This document shows, one piece after another, positions 9,810-21,161 of a stretch of 64,000 nt of DNA. Origin of the DNA: Grammothele lineata. Lineage: Eukaryota > Basidiomycota > Agaricomycetes > Polyporales > Polyporaceae. The notes under the pieces were generated by a model. It ran no database searches, was not told the DNA's origin, and was given only the letters and a program-made list of their open reading frames with translations. The DNA is taken from assembly GCA_002150815.3 (NCBI GenBank), contig NDFF03000135.1, positions 164,748 through 228,747 of the forward strand, in the 5' to 3' direction. The position numbers and the translations under genes are program-made. Positions within the stretch are counted from its first letter, which is position 1, and every line of letters starts with the position of its first letter.

Positions 9810-12560
9810 TTACTCGCGACTGACATCACTGTAGATCGCGACAAATGTGAGCTGGAAGGCAGAGGGAGATGGCAGAAGGGGGAACGTACCGGCCAAAGAG
9901 CTTGACTTTGAGCCAGTCCGTGGCGACGAGCGTGCGGTTGCGCATCGAGAAGAGCGTGCTGAGGTACGCGCTCCTCCAGAACAGGAACGTCGCGACCCCA
10001 CCCGTAGCCAGCTGTATCATGCACCGCCCCGTAAACCATTCAGTACGCAAATCCCTCTCAACGGAAAAGAAAAGAGACAGAGCGACTCACGTTCCCATTA
10101 AAGAACGGCAAGTCCGCAATCGCCTTCTCGCTCCCAATATACGCAAGCGAGCCCTGGTGCGAGTACTTGAACGGCCGCAGCTTCTCCAACTTCCCCAGCC
10201 GCTTCTCCAGCTGCGCCCGCTCCGCCATCACCTGAGCCTCAGCCTCGGCCTCGGGTGCGTCAGAGGAGGAGGAGGAGGAAGAGGAGGAGAGGGCGGCGAG
10301 ACGGGCGGCAGCTTCGTCCCGGCGCGCGAGCTGCGCGAGGACGCGCGCGAGGTACGCGCCTTCTTGCGAGGCGACTTGCGCGGTTGGAGCGTAGGAGGTC
10401 GCGGTGCAGTCTCCGATGGCGAAGATGCTGTCGTGAGCGCCTGCCATGCGCATGCACTCTGTGTTTATGGAGAGGAGGGGGAGTCGTCAGTGAGGGAGCG
10501 TAGGAGAGATGTAAAGGAGGGGGAACGCACCGTCAACGGTGATGCCGCGCCTGTTGGTTTGGACGTCGGGGAACTTGGCCATCAGGTCGCGGGTTACCTT
10601 GCGGAGCGTGTTACCCTACTCCATCTCGTCAATATCTCATCACAGCGCTGACAGCGGGAGATACCACGTACAGCAGCCCAAACGACGAGCCCACAAGGCA
10701 CCTCAACAACGCTCTTATCGGGCATCTGGAGCACCACACTCTTCTCCTTGACCTCCTTCACCATCGTCTTCGTCAAGATGTCGATCTTCGCCTCCTTGAA
10801 CGTCGACTCGGTGTAGTCGATGAGCTGCTTCGAGAACATGGGCAGCACGGACGGGAGCGCCTCGACGAGCGTGATGCGCACGTTCTCCGCGAGCTCGGGG
10901 TACCACGAGCGCAGGTCCTCCTCGAGGAAGTCGTGCAGCTCGCCGCTGCGTCGTAACCCAACTGTCAGTCGCCATCCTACGAGTACGAGTACGAGTGGGA
11001 GCACGCCCCGACGCACCTGAGCTCGACACCAGTCGGGCCACCGCCAACCACGACCATGTGCAACAAGCGCTTCTGCTCTTCCGACGACTGGCCCGGGAAA
11101 GCCGCTGACTCGAGGCCTGAAGTATGACGTCATAATGAGCGAACGCTCATTTCAAGCTAAGCGGAGCATGCGTACAGTCCATGAAGCGGCGCTGCATCTT
11201 CTCGGCGTCGTCGAGCTCCTTCATGAAGCAGGCGTGCTCGCGGACGCCGGGGATGTTGAAGGTCTGCACCTCGGCGCCGACGGCGAAGACGAGGTAGTCG
11301 TAGGGTATCGTTGTGCTGGACACTAGGCCCTGGATCTCGGAGGTATCTGTGTAGACTGTGAGCTTGAGATATGGCAGGATCGCGAGGCGGTCGTACCTGC
11401 GAAGGTGATCGTCTTCTTGGCAGGCTGGTTGCGGTGAAAAGACGTCAGATCATCGTCTCAAGCGTCTCGAGGACGAAACATGGAGCGTAGAGGGCGGCGT
11501 CATGAACCGTCATGGGAACGTAATTCCTTTGCCGTAGCTTCGAGCTGATCCCCCGGGATGTTAATCGCATCCCAATCGCAATCCGTCCACGTTCCGAGCA
11601 TGCTTAACGGCAACACACGGTTAAGGCCGGAAAGCACGCGGAATGTGTTCCCCGCTCGTGGACTGAGAGGCACGGAGAGAATCGGGAGCGCGAAACACGC
11701 GTGCCCCGCACGAAGCAATGCGGGGAGATAGGGAATGTGGGGGTGGGGTACTTACGTCGACATCCGTGGCGGAGGCCTCGATGACGGTGACTTGACGCTG
11801 TTTGTGGCGCGTCACGTACCGTGTCGCTGAAGGGGATTATTAGACAGAAGAATGCGATGATCTTCTGTAGACATACGCTGCAGGATGGAGCGAGGGGCGA
11901 GGGTGCCGACAGCGACGCTAGGAAGGAGGGGAGTGAAGAGGAAGTAGTTCTTCGGACTGACAACGATCTAGGGTATCGTCATTTTCAAGGATAGTTGCAC
12001 ATACAGCGAGCAGGGATACTCACGACGTTGTAGTCGGTCGTGTCAAGAGAGTTCAAGAGACTGGTCGCACCCCATCCGCTGCCGCAGATAACAAGCGTCT
12101 TCTTGGCCGGGTCGTGAGGGAGCTGCTCGCCCGGGGCGCGGTCCTTTTGCGCAAAGTAGTAAAAGGCAACGCCGCTCGCGACGGTGACGAGGGTCACCGA
12201 GCCCGTGACCTGGAGGAACCGCTTCCAGATGGAGGGCTTGGTGGGAGGAGGTGGCTAAACACGCCGTTTCGCGCGCATGTGAGAAAACGAGGCCCGGGGC
12301 GCGTGCGAGGGTGGGGGGACGTCCGCCGCTCGCGCAGACGCGATGGGGGGAGACATACCGCAGACGCGCCCTCCGACGCGGAGCCCGTGGAGGCCCACCG
12401 CCTGGCTGGGAGGAGACGAGGGACTTGGGCTGGCCGAGATGCGACGAGGCTTCGGCCGAGAACGCGCACTGAATCATGGGTCGCCGTGAGCGGGCCGCCG
12501 GGCGAGCGGGAGCCGGAAGGGCGGGAGTGAGGCGGGAGACGCACCTCTGGAGGCTTGCAT
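9810..12560 (-). CDS. Type II NADH:ubiquinone oxidoreductase, external-type (alternative NADH dehydrogenase)
   Basis: Single-subunit flavoprotein of the mitochondrial inner membrane that passes electrons from NADH to ubiquinone without pumping protons. Thirteen exons: 12560-12545, 12468-12359, 12254-12024, 11967-11877, 11826-11756, 11424-11397, 11346-11176, 11116-11017, 10945-10672, 10615-10531, 10458-10091, 10011-9890 and 9828-9810, giving 561 residues. Residues 1-40 look like a mitochondrial presequence (Arg/Ser/Ala-rich, ARRWAST). A membrane segment at about 58-76 precedes the FAD motif GSGWG (100-104), as in Nde proteins. [18 protein letters not shown] follows. The NADH motif GGGPTG is at 264-269. 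The C-terminus ([14 protein letters not shown]) is typical. No EF-hand is seen. A Ser run followed by Ala/Glu repeats near the C-terminus is an unusual low-complexity insert. The first exon is 16 nt and the last 19 nt. Confidence 0.93.
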
Positions 12561-12937
12561 GGCCGTTCTGAGCGGGAGGGCGACACCTGCGCGTCGGCGG
12601 GGGAGACGAGGGGGACGAGAGAGACGACGGTGTCGAGAAGAGTTTTGCTCTCCGGCGCTGGCAACTTTCGGGCAGTGACGGCGGTCTCTCCAACCCTAAC
12701 CTCGCCCTCTCCTCACCCTCCCGGTCCTCGGGTGAGGTTGGCGCGCTGAGCTCTTCCGAGACGCTCATTGGCTGTCCCTCGCTGTCCCGAGCCCGCTCTG
12801 ACGCCGCACCTTTCGGAGCGCCCTCCCGGCGTCAAGCTTCCCCGCACTGACGAACGGTATGACCGGCTCGACTTCTCTGTCTCTCACACGCCGACCGTGC
12901 CTTCCCTGCCCTGCATCAGTCCTCTCAGCCTACCGCT
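12561..12937. promoter_or_regulatory. Divergent promoter region
   Basis: 377 nt separate the start codons of the NADH dehydrogenase (-) and the SnoaL-like protein (+), so both are likely driven from here. The stretch is pyrimidine-rich toward the + gene (ccttccctgccctgcatcag). I recognise no defined element. Confidence 0.5.
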
Positions 12938-13963
12938 ATGGCTGGGTCCAACTCGATCGCCTTTCCCAGCGCACAGTCGGCACGCTCCAGCATCGACGTC
13001 TCCACCCTCTCGCTCTCAGCCCACCACCAGACCGCCGTCGACGTCTGCGAGCTCTTTTACGGCGCATCTCCGCCCGCATGGCAGACCGTAGAACGTTTCT
13101 ACGACGCCAACGCCACCTACGAGAACCCCTGCATCACTGCGACGTCCAGGGACACCATCAGCGACGTTCACACGCTCTCCCAGTCCCTATCTTCGCTCGA
13201 CGTACCCAAGCCGGGTGCCGTCCTCTGCACTCTCTTCAGGCTCTCGGCGAACCACCGGTGGAGGGATGCTTGGTTCAGGGGTGTGCGCATGTGGAATGAG
13301 ATCAACGACATCTCAGAATGCGAGAGCTTCGGTGAGCCACCTATCTTCCACGCCGCATCTCGCACCATTGAACGGGGCGGCTGCATGATGCAGATGGCCA
13401 CAAGCGCACGATGGTCGACCATACCCTGCACATCCTCATTCTCCCTGGCATCCATTCGTCCATACATCACACACAGCCCACGGGAGACCACGCTGCATAC
13501 CCCTCGTCCGACTCCGTTGTGTCGCTCCCATTATCGTATATCCCCTCCTTGCACAACCAGCATCCAAGCACATCCTTCTCCCTACCCTCTCCTTTCCACC
13601 TAAAGCTTCCTATAATAACGAGGCTCGCATTCAACGACGCCGATAAGATCACGCATCATCGCGACTTCTGGGACGTCAAAGTACGTTTAGACAGTTCCCT
13701 AATGGTGTCTTCCTTATGCTCACCCCTCCACTTTGCTCCAGGACCTCCTCGGGCTCGTCCCAGGAATGACGCTCGTGCAGTGGATCAGCAGCAGGCTCGC
13801 CGCCCAAAGCATCCGCACCGTCGTCCGTGCGGGACGCGCGCTCTTTGGGGGCGCGCCGCCTCCAGACGAAGAGGCCGGGGCGTTGGTCGACTCACCCCGG
13901 CCGATGCGGAAGACCCTCTCGCGGCGCGGGTCGCGCACTAGCTTCCCTCACGCTCCCCATTAG
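12938..13963 (+). CDS. SnoaL-like / NTF2-fold domain protein
   Basis: Three exons, 12938-13331, 13394-13680 and 13742-13963, give 300 residues from an ATG. After a Ser-rich N-terminus, residues about 30-60 (CELFYGASPPAWQTVERFYD, then NATYENPC) have the form of a SnoaL/NTF2-like alpha+beta fold start. Later segments are TMVDHTLHILILPGI, a beta segment, and DKITHHRDFWDVKDLLGLVP, which I recall from fungal proteins annotated as SnoaL-like. The C-terminal part is amphipathic, then Arg/Ser-rich. No enzymatic residues can be assigned. It is transcribed divergently from the NADH dehydrogenase gene. Function unknown. Confidence 0.72.
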
Positions 13964-16900
13964 GATCCGGACCTCATATGTGTTGTACTCTGTCAGTTCA
14001 CGGCTTCAGTGTATCCTTATCTCGCGACGACGACTCACCTCGCAGGACTTATCTGTACCCCGCACCTCGCGCTCACCGTACCACTAATCTTACAGGCACT
14101 CCCGCATTTGTTGGTTATATGCGCTGTTCATTAGGCTCTGTCGACCTGTTGTACACATATCATATCCGCGTCAATGTACTTACATCCCACGCCGCCGCCC
14201 TTCTAATCGACCAACGCACGTGTTATTCCAGCGTGCCTGGCGCATCACGACTCACTATCCCCTCGCAAGTCTACGCAAGTCGCCCTTTGTCGAGCTTCAT
14301 CCTGCAAGTCACACGCGAGTCCACACAAACCCCTACATATACACAAGTATATTCGCCCGCCCCCTCCTTCAAAAACACCAACTTAAAATACCTCCAACTA
14401 AGCACTCCAGGTTCTGCACGACGAGCCGCGAGCCGTTGTGGGTGCCTGTGTACTGAATAGAGTCGAGATCGATCATCTCTCACGCGCGCACGGCTCGAGA
14501 GGAGGTCTGATCCGCTTTGGGACATCTTTACCCATGGGAGGGCCGCCGCGCCTTTGAGGTCTGCTGCGCATTCAGTTGCTCGGTTCTCGTTGGGGGTGGT
14601 TAATGGTGGGGGGCTGAGATGGTGGGGGTAGGCAGGTACTGGTCGGTAGGGCGCCTATGCTACTGCATATCCTCCTCGAGATGTTTTGTTTGTAGGAGTG
14701 TACCTCGAGATGAGACCTCATTCTCACTCGTGCGCCCTCAACGAGCGCAGGGTAGAAATGTTCCAGAAGAAGAACGCATGCATACATCCCGAGAACGAGT
14801 AAGTACACTGGTCGGGAACATGAGACACCAGACGACTGGCGCGCGCAAACAACGCACAAGACGCGGCGCACCCGGGTACAAACCTCTACACTTGAACTAG
14901 AGTTATATTGACCCCCTCATCCCACACATCGATCCCTCTCTCGGTACGTAGAACTTGAGGCAGACCCAAGCAAGCAAGCGCGCCCTCCCCGGCCCCTCCC
15001 TAACACCACCCTCGTGCTCGGGCCCGCTCCTAGGGCCCTACATACACTCGCTCCCGCCCGCTCGGAACCGCGCTTGCAAGCATGCACTTCTCCCCCGGCG
15101 ATCCCCTCTCTCCCCATTCAAACGGCGGCTCCAGCAGGCGGGTCCGCAACGTCACGGCGGTCGACGCGGAGAAGACGTCCGCGTGGGGCTCTAGTGGCAG
15201 GCCGATGCTCGCACTCTGTGGCGGTGCCCCCCCCCTCCTTGTGGCTGGCCAGATCTAGCGGCGAGCGCCATGCAGATGCGAGACGTCCGTCGATCGGCCC
15301 TCGAGAAGCGTCGCGCGATGTCCCGCTGATTCTTGAGAGTTGCCATTGCAATTGAGTCTGAGAGAAGCAGCAAGGGCGCTGTTCCCCGAGGCGGCGAGGC
15401 GAGGACGTCATGACCGTAGAGGCTATCATGCGCGTCGATCCTGCCTCCCGCGTTGAGTTGAGGAACCCGTCGGAAGGAGGATGGGATCGACGTGGGCGCC
15501 TCTGACTAGGCTTGGGGTGAAGTACATATGGTTCGTATCCGTGTGGCCAGGCGGGGTGTTGGGATCCATGTGATACTCTCTCCTGTGGGTGATGGTGCAG
15601 CGTCGTCGTTATTCATGCTCCGGAATACGCCATGAGTTGCGTAGAGCTTGGCTGTCTAGGATCATCAATTGCAATGTGGAGACAAGCGCAAGAGAAAGGA
15701 AGCCATGCAGCTGTTCTTGGATGAGGAGATTCCGAGAGAGGTTAAGAGTGCGCTTGGTGAGCGACGCACGTATCTCTTTCCTCGGTCGCCTTCTAGACGA
15801 TTCCGCCAAATAATTGCTAGACGACCATTGGCGGTTTTTTGTACGTTCTAGAGTATACACTAGCTCCGGGAATGCCCAGGATGACCGTCCCTCAGTAAGA
15901 CTCGTAAACCACAATGACTCACGAAAGCCTGCTCATTGTAAGCACCGTACGGATGATGGATTGCCCAACGCCTCGCCCATGCACTAATGTAGTGTAGCCA
16001 GCGCGGAGGCACGCGCGTCGTATATCAAGTCCTCGAGATCAAGATTGGACGACCGGCGAGATCACTCCTGCACGATCGGCAAGGGCCGATGGTGCGTACG
16101 GGTCTCAGCGTGCTGCGCGCATGAGGAGAGCTTAGAGAATCGACACCCCCGCTTGTGCCAGGAGAGCGGTCGTATGAGTGCAGCAATAACAGAACTCGGA
16201 TCATGGGCCTTCCACAGTCCACGATGCGCTCGGTCGGGCACACCGGCGAGCCTCCTCGATAGCGCATCCCACCTCATGCACGTATCACGCCTCGAGCCTT
16301 CGCGCGCGAGGCCGTGTCCCTTAGCAGTCCCTTAGCCTCGCGTTCAGCGTTCAGCGTCCATGCAACGCCACGCACGCTCGACGGAAGCCCGCCTGTTCCA
16401 CGTCGAAAATGGGACCGGGCGCACAGGCACGGCGCGAGGAGCGTAGAGCGCAGTTTGGCACGGGCGTAGGTTCTAGGTTCTAGTGGCGTCCCCCCCGCTC
16501 GCTGCGCGTAAGTAATAATACGGCTCCACGCGGCGCGGGTCTCGAGCGCACAAGAACGTCGAAGTTCGACGGGCCCCGGCTAATCCGTTAAAGAGTGCGC
16601 ACCTCAGGGGGAAGAAAGGAGCGTAGTCGATACATGAGCGACTGAACTTTGATATAGTCTCGCGTCCGTGTGGCGACACGAGCTTCCTTCGAAGTCACTG
16701 GGCCGGTCCTCTGCCGTTTTGGCGGCGGCAGGAGGAGATGGAAGGGAGGCCGCGGGAGGCCCGCTGCCGTAGAAGCTGGCTAAAGATACGCCGAACTGGA
16801 CGCACTGCGCTCGTTCTTCGCGCAAGATGGCCGCGATCGAGGTTTGGACGGAGAGGAACTTAGCTAGGGAACTTGGGGGCGCGTGATATGTCCTTGCCCG

Positions 16901-17908
16901 AAGATACGGGACAGCCTGAGTGCGCGCAGCAGAAGGGTGGGGCGGCCGCCTGCTCCGACGCACGTCGTCACTGGGGCTTCTGAGGCCTGAAGACGACGAC
17001 GTCCCGGATGTAGTGACGGCGGATATCCGCGGACGCATGCGCGTCCTGCGCGGGCTTCCTCCGAGCAGCCTTCCGTAACTTCCGTGCCGGGGGGTTGTGG
17101 TTCCGATTGAGGCGTGCCTGCGCGTGCTGCGCATGCACAGGTGAGCAGCGTGCCGAAGTGTCCGCGCTCGGGCGAAAGGACAGAGAGGGGCAAGAGGTTA
17201 CGAGAAGGCGAGGTCGAACAGTGTCGCGGAGGAAGAGCAAGGCTCGCGTCTGTCGCCTGACGGACGCGGTAAGCGCCGGTGACGCGATCAATCTGCCCGG
17301 GCGAGCCGGGCTGCCATATGGAGCGTCCCGATCGGTCACCGGACGGTCACGTCGCACAGCCGCGCCACGCGTCTACCATCGATCTCGACGACTCTCCTCG
17401 TCGTCCTCCTTTGGCTTTCTCTCGCCATCACCACGGGCGTATCGGAACGCCTCCTCGGTGCCAGGATGGGTTATCGTCAGCGAAAACATCTCTCAAACGA
17501 CGAAAGGCTCGACAGGCGACCGTGACGTGCGCCGCCGAAGGTTCGTAAGCCGTTACCATTGCCGTATGACCGCCCGATGGGACGATATCCGACTGAATGC
17601 GTATTTGCATAGGCTGTAGGCCGGCGAAGAAGAGATTGCGTGTCAATCACGCTTATGAGCACTTCTGTCAACCCTCCATCTCGTTGCCAAAGCGTCAAAC
17701 TCCAATGAGATCACCATCGCAGGTGCGTAAAAATGGACCCTTGCTCGGTCTTCCAACGGTCCTGGACGGGCCACGGCTCGCAGATGCCGTACCAATGCGC
17801 GCCATGCCTTGACGGCCCCGCGCGGTGACTTGGCCAGAATAGCGAGAAGGACGGCGTTCTAGCTCGCCGTCTCCCCGTCGGGACGAGTAGCCAGCACTTC
17901 GCGTTGTC

Positions 17909-17990
17909 TTATCAGGGCTTCTCGTTGACTTATCAGATAATCTAACTCGAGCGCATCTACATCCGTGGCTGGAGTAGCGCGCGTGATAAG
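17909..17990 (+). promoter_or_regulatory. Cluster of GATA-factor sites upstream of ferric reductase 1
   Basis: TTATC at 17909-17913, TTATCAGATAA at 17930-17940 (a palindromic double GATA site containing ATCAGATAA at 17932-17940), and TGATAAG at 17984-17990. ATCWGATAA is the extended site described for the iron-responsive GATA repressors of fungi (SreA/Fep1 type; Urbs1 in Ustilago binds WGATAA). The core ends 888 nt before the ATG at 18828. Function is inferred from the site and from the gene it precedes. Confidence 0.55.
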
Positions 17991-18737
17991 AACGGCGCAC
18001 ATGGTGGTCCGTCTCTCCTCACCGCCTGCACCACCTCCGATGGCGCTCGTCCATATGCGACGGCCAGTCTCTGCGGTCTGGGGTCTCCGTTCTATCTTTG
18101 GAGTCCGTCCGAGCTGTCGTTTTACGCGTTCTGGGGCGAAATGGCGTGCGTTCCGCGTCACGTGCATCCGTCGAGCTGCACGCGTCTCTCTCGTCGCGGA
18201 CGGTATCGACCCGTCAATGTTTCCGTGTGGCCTCTGCACACCGACGTCGCGGGATGCGTTGTGCTTTCTCTTGGCGTTGCTCACTCAATTTTACCCTCAG
18301 GCATGCCATCTCGGGCTCTCCTCGACCTTGATAGCGGAATTTTCGACGGGAGGCCTGTACGCGTTCGCGCCAACGTGCACACCATCTCGACGCGCGTGCA
18401 AATATGCAGGCGCACACGGAACGGCTCCGCCTCGTCACGTAGCCAATCCCCGCCGCCTTCGTTCTGCCGGCGTCACCGCCCTCGAATATGCCCGCACATC
18501 CTCCGAGCCCAGATTCGCGCCCGGCCGATCAAAGTGAGATCGCCTGCAGGGCGACGAATGGCGCAAAAATTCCATGTGGTTCCCCCAATCGGCGCCTCGT
18601 CGCTTCCTTCGCCCCGCGCGCGGGAGATCAGGAATCTCGTATGTCACTGTCCCAACGGGGGGTCCGTTTTCCCAGCTCTTGGCGGAGGGCGCAACGGTGC
18701 TCGTCCGCAACGGGCAGTGGCACACCGACGCGCCACG

Positions 18738-18744
18738 TATATAT
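18738..18744 (+). promoter_or_regulatory. TATA-like element of ferric reductase 1
   Basis: TATATAT lies 84-90 nt upstream of the ATG at 18828, a usual distance for a fungal TATA box. No other TATA-like string lies closer. Confidence 0.35.
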
Positions 18745-18827
18745 CTGCGCAAGAAGGATGGAGGGCCGGTAGGAAGCCCTTCCGTCGGCACTTCGCCTGC
18801 CCACCCAGCCCCCGGCTCCAGCTCAGG

Positions 18828-21161
18828 ATGAGTTCCAACGCCTCGCCTAGCTCCAACGCCACCGGCCCCCACGGCCCCGCTGGTCCCAGCGGCCCCGGAG
18901 GGCCTATGAAGGGCCCCCCTCCGATGTCGCCGTCGAAGGCGACGCGGATCTGGCGCAACGTGCATTACCCGGAGGAGCTTTGGTGGGCTATTGCCTGCTT
19001 CATCGCGCTCGTCGCCATCTTCCAGTTCGCGTCCTGGGCGATCACGAAGTACTATGCGCGGCGCCCCTCGAAGAAGGCTGCCGCCGCCGCCGCCTCCGAT
19101 GCAGAGGCGGGCGGGGTGTCCGCTTCGTCTCGCGGTTTCTCCTGGCGCAACCTCCCTCTGGCGATCGTCAACGGCTACCGCGTCGTCGCCTTCCGGTGGA
19201 CGATCAACGTCGGTCAGTCGTACAGCCTCAACATGGCCGAGGTCTTCGTCACCTGCGCGTACATCGCCGCGCTGTTTACCTGGGAGTGCATTCACAGTGC
19301 GTCGTGTTCTTTGTTCAGTATTGTGTTCATCCGCTCACACAGCGCGCAGCGACCAACCCGGACACCGGGCTGAAGTTCGACCCCGCGTTTATGGGCAACC
19401 GGGCCGGCCTCATTGCGTCGAGCCAGTTCCCCCTCATCACCGCTCTTGGGATGAAGAACAACATTCTGTCCTGTGAGTGAATCTCGGTTTCGTGGAGACC
19501 GTCGGACTTCGACTGACACTGTGTTCCAGATCTCACGGGTATCAGTTATGATAAGGTACGATCTAGTAACTGCTTAACGTCCATCGTACTTACGGGATTC
19601 TCCGCAGCTCAACTACGTCCATCGTATGACTGCGCGGGTAGCTTTCATCATGCTGTGGGTCCACGGTGGTATGAAGGTAGGCCTGTCACATTCTACTGCA
19701 GCATGCGTCTGACCGAGCTCGGTCACACAGTTAAATGGGATCCCCTCTGCTGAACTAGGGGAAACGGCCATCCGCTTGGGTATCATGGCTATAGTGGCCT
19801 ACACCGTCCTCATCATAATCTCGCTGCGCCCGATCCGCTCGCAAGCTTACGAGATCTTCTACTTCACGCACTTCGCGACCGTCTTGTAAGAATCTGTTCA
19901 TTTTGCTCCCGTAGCGTAACGCTAACAAGCTCGCGACAGGATCATGCTTCTCGGCGGCTACTTCCACGCGGACGAGTTCCGCTGCGGCAAATACATCTGG
20001 CCCTCCTTCCTCGTCTGGGCGCTCGACCGCGCGCTGCGCGTCGGCCGCGTCGTCTTCTACAACCACCTCTACTTCGGCTTCAGCGAGAAGGCGCACCGGC
20101 TCGACGCCTCCGCGGAGCTGCTCTCGCCGCACTTTGTGCGGCTGCACATCGAGCGCCCGCCGCACTTCCACTGGACCCCGGGCCAGACGGCGTTCTTGGC
20201 GATGCCGACGGTGTCGACGTTCCCGCTCGAGGCGCACCCGTTCACGATCGCTTCTGTGGACTCGCACTATCAACTTGAGGATACTAAGTCCCCGTCGAGC
20301 GAGAAGGGCTCGAGTAGCGCCTTGGACGCGGCGGCCCCATACTGGAAGGAGCTGGTTTTCCTCATCAACGTCCGCGAGGGATTCACGAAGCGGCTCGCGG
20401 CGTGCGCGGCGAAGGGCGAGAAAGTCAAGGTGCTCGTCGATGGCCCGTATGGGTTCTCGCCCAACCTCGACGCGGACGACACGGTCGTGCTGGTTGCGGG
20501 AGGCTCGGGGGTGACGTTCACGCTGTCGACGTTCCTTGGGGTGCTCAGCCACATTCAGACCGGGAAGAGCAGGTGCCGCAAGGTCGTCTTCGTCTGGTCT
20601 ATCCGTGATGCTAGTGAGTATCTCCTCGACACGATCGCTCTAGAGCTGTGCTGACGCACGCGAACAGGCCACATCGAGTGGATCTCCAAAGCCCTCTCAA
20701 AGGCGCTCGACCTCGCCCCGCCCGAAGTCGACATCGCGATCCGCATCTTCGTCACCGGCAAGTCCTCTGCAGACGCTGGGGCCATCGCGGGCGGCGAACG
20801 GCAGTGGAACGAAGACGACTCGATCCACTCCTCCTCCGAAGGCTCGTCGTCGCAGAAAGAGGGGCGCGCGCCGTCGCTCCGCAACTACCACGCCGTGCGC
20901 GTCGCGGAGGGCCGCCCGGACCTGCGCGCGCTCTTGCGCGAGGAGGTCGAGGCGAACGAGGGGCGGATGTCTGTCACTGGTGCGTTTTTTTCCTCTGTCC
21001 CCGTCCCTATGCGAATATTGTGAGGCTGACGTGCTCGTGCAGTGTGTGGGTCGCAGGGTATGGCGCAGGCGTGCCGTTCTGCCCTCCGCGTCCCGCTCTC
21101 GAGCACCCTCTCTGGTGGGCCGAGCGTGGTGCTCCACGTGGAGTCGTTTGGCTACGCTTAG
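18828..21161 (+). CDS. Ferric reductase, FRE/NOX-type transmembrane flavocytochrome (copy 1)
   Basis: Plasma-membrane reductase that moves electrons from NADPH via FAD and two haems to extracellular ferric (or cupric) ions for iron uptake. Eight exons: 18828-19296, 19350-19472, 19530-19555, 19608-19676, 19731-19885, 19940-20613, 20668-20979 and 21043-21161; 648 residues. The N-terminal tail is Gly/Pro/Ser-rich. Several membrane segments follow. The four haem histidines are H211/H225 (LNYVHRM, LWVHGG) and H276/H290 (YFTHFATV, GYFHAD). The FAD site HPFTIAS begins at residue 380. DGPYGFS and the NADPH site AGGSGVTFTLS follow, and CGSQGMAQAC near residue 611 closes the dehydrogenase domain. No secretion signal is evident. 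The frame is open upstream to 18141 without a preferred ATG; I chose 18828 because homology to copy 2 begins shortly after it. Confidence 0.92.

Larger units (their letters stand above)
13964..18827. other. Gene-poor region, about 4.9 kb, holding the promoter of ferric reductase 1
   Basis: Many open frames occur because the DNA is GC-rich, but none shows a family motif, convincing start or coherent splicing. The part from 17900 to 18827 contains GATA elements and a TATA-like string and is taken as the regulatory region of the ferric reductase gene that follows. A frame open from 18141 into the ferric reductase exon is noted under that gene. Confidence 0.4.

Noticed and set aside
19755..20552. 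265-codon minus-strand frame over ferric reductase 1
   Set aside because: Antisense shadow of exon 6 of the reductase; Arg/Glu-rich composition without any motif.
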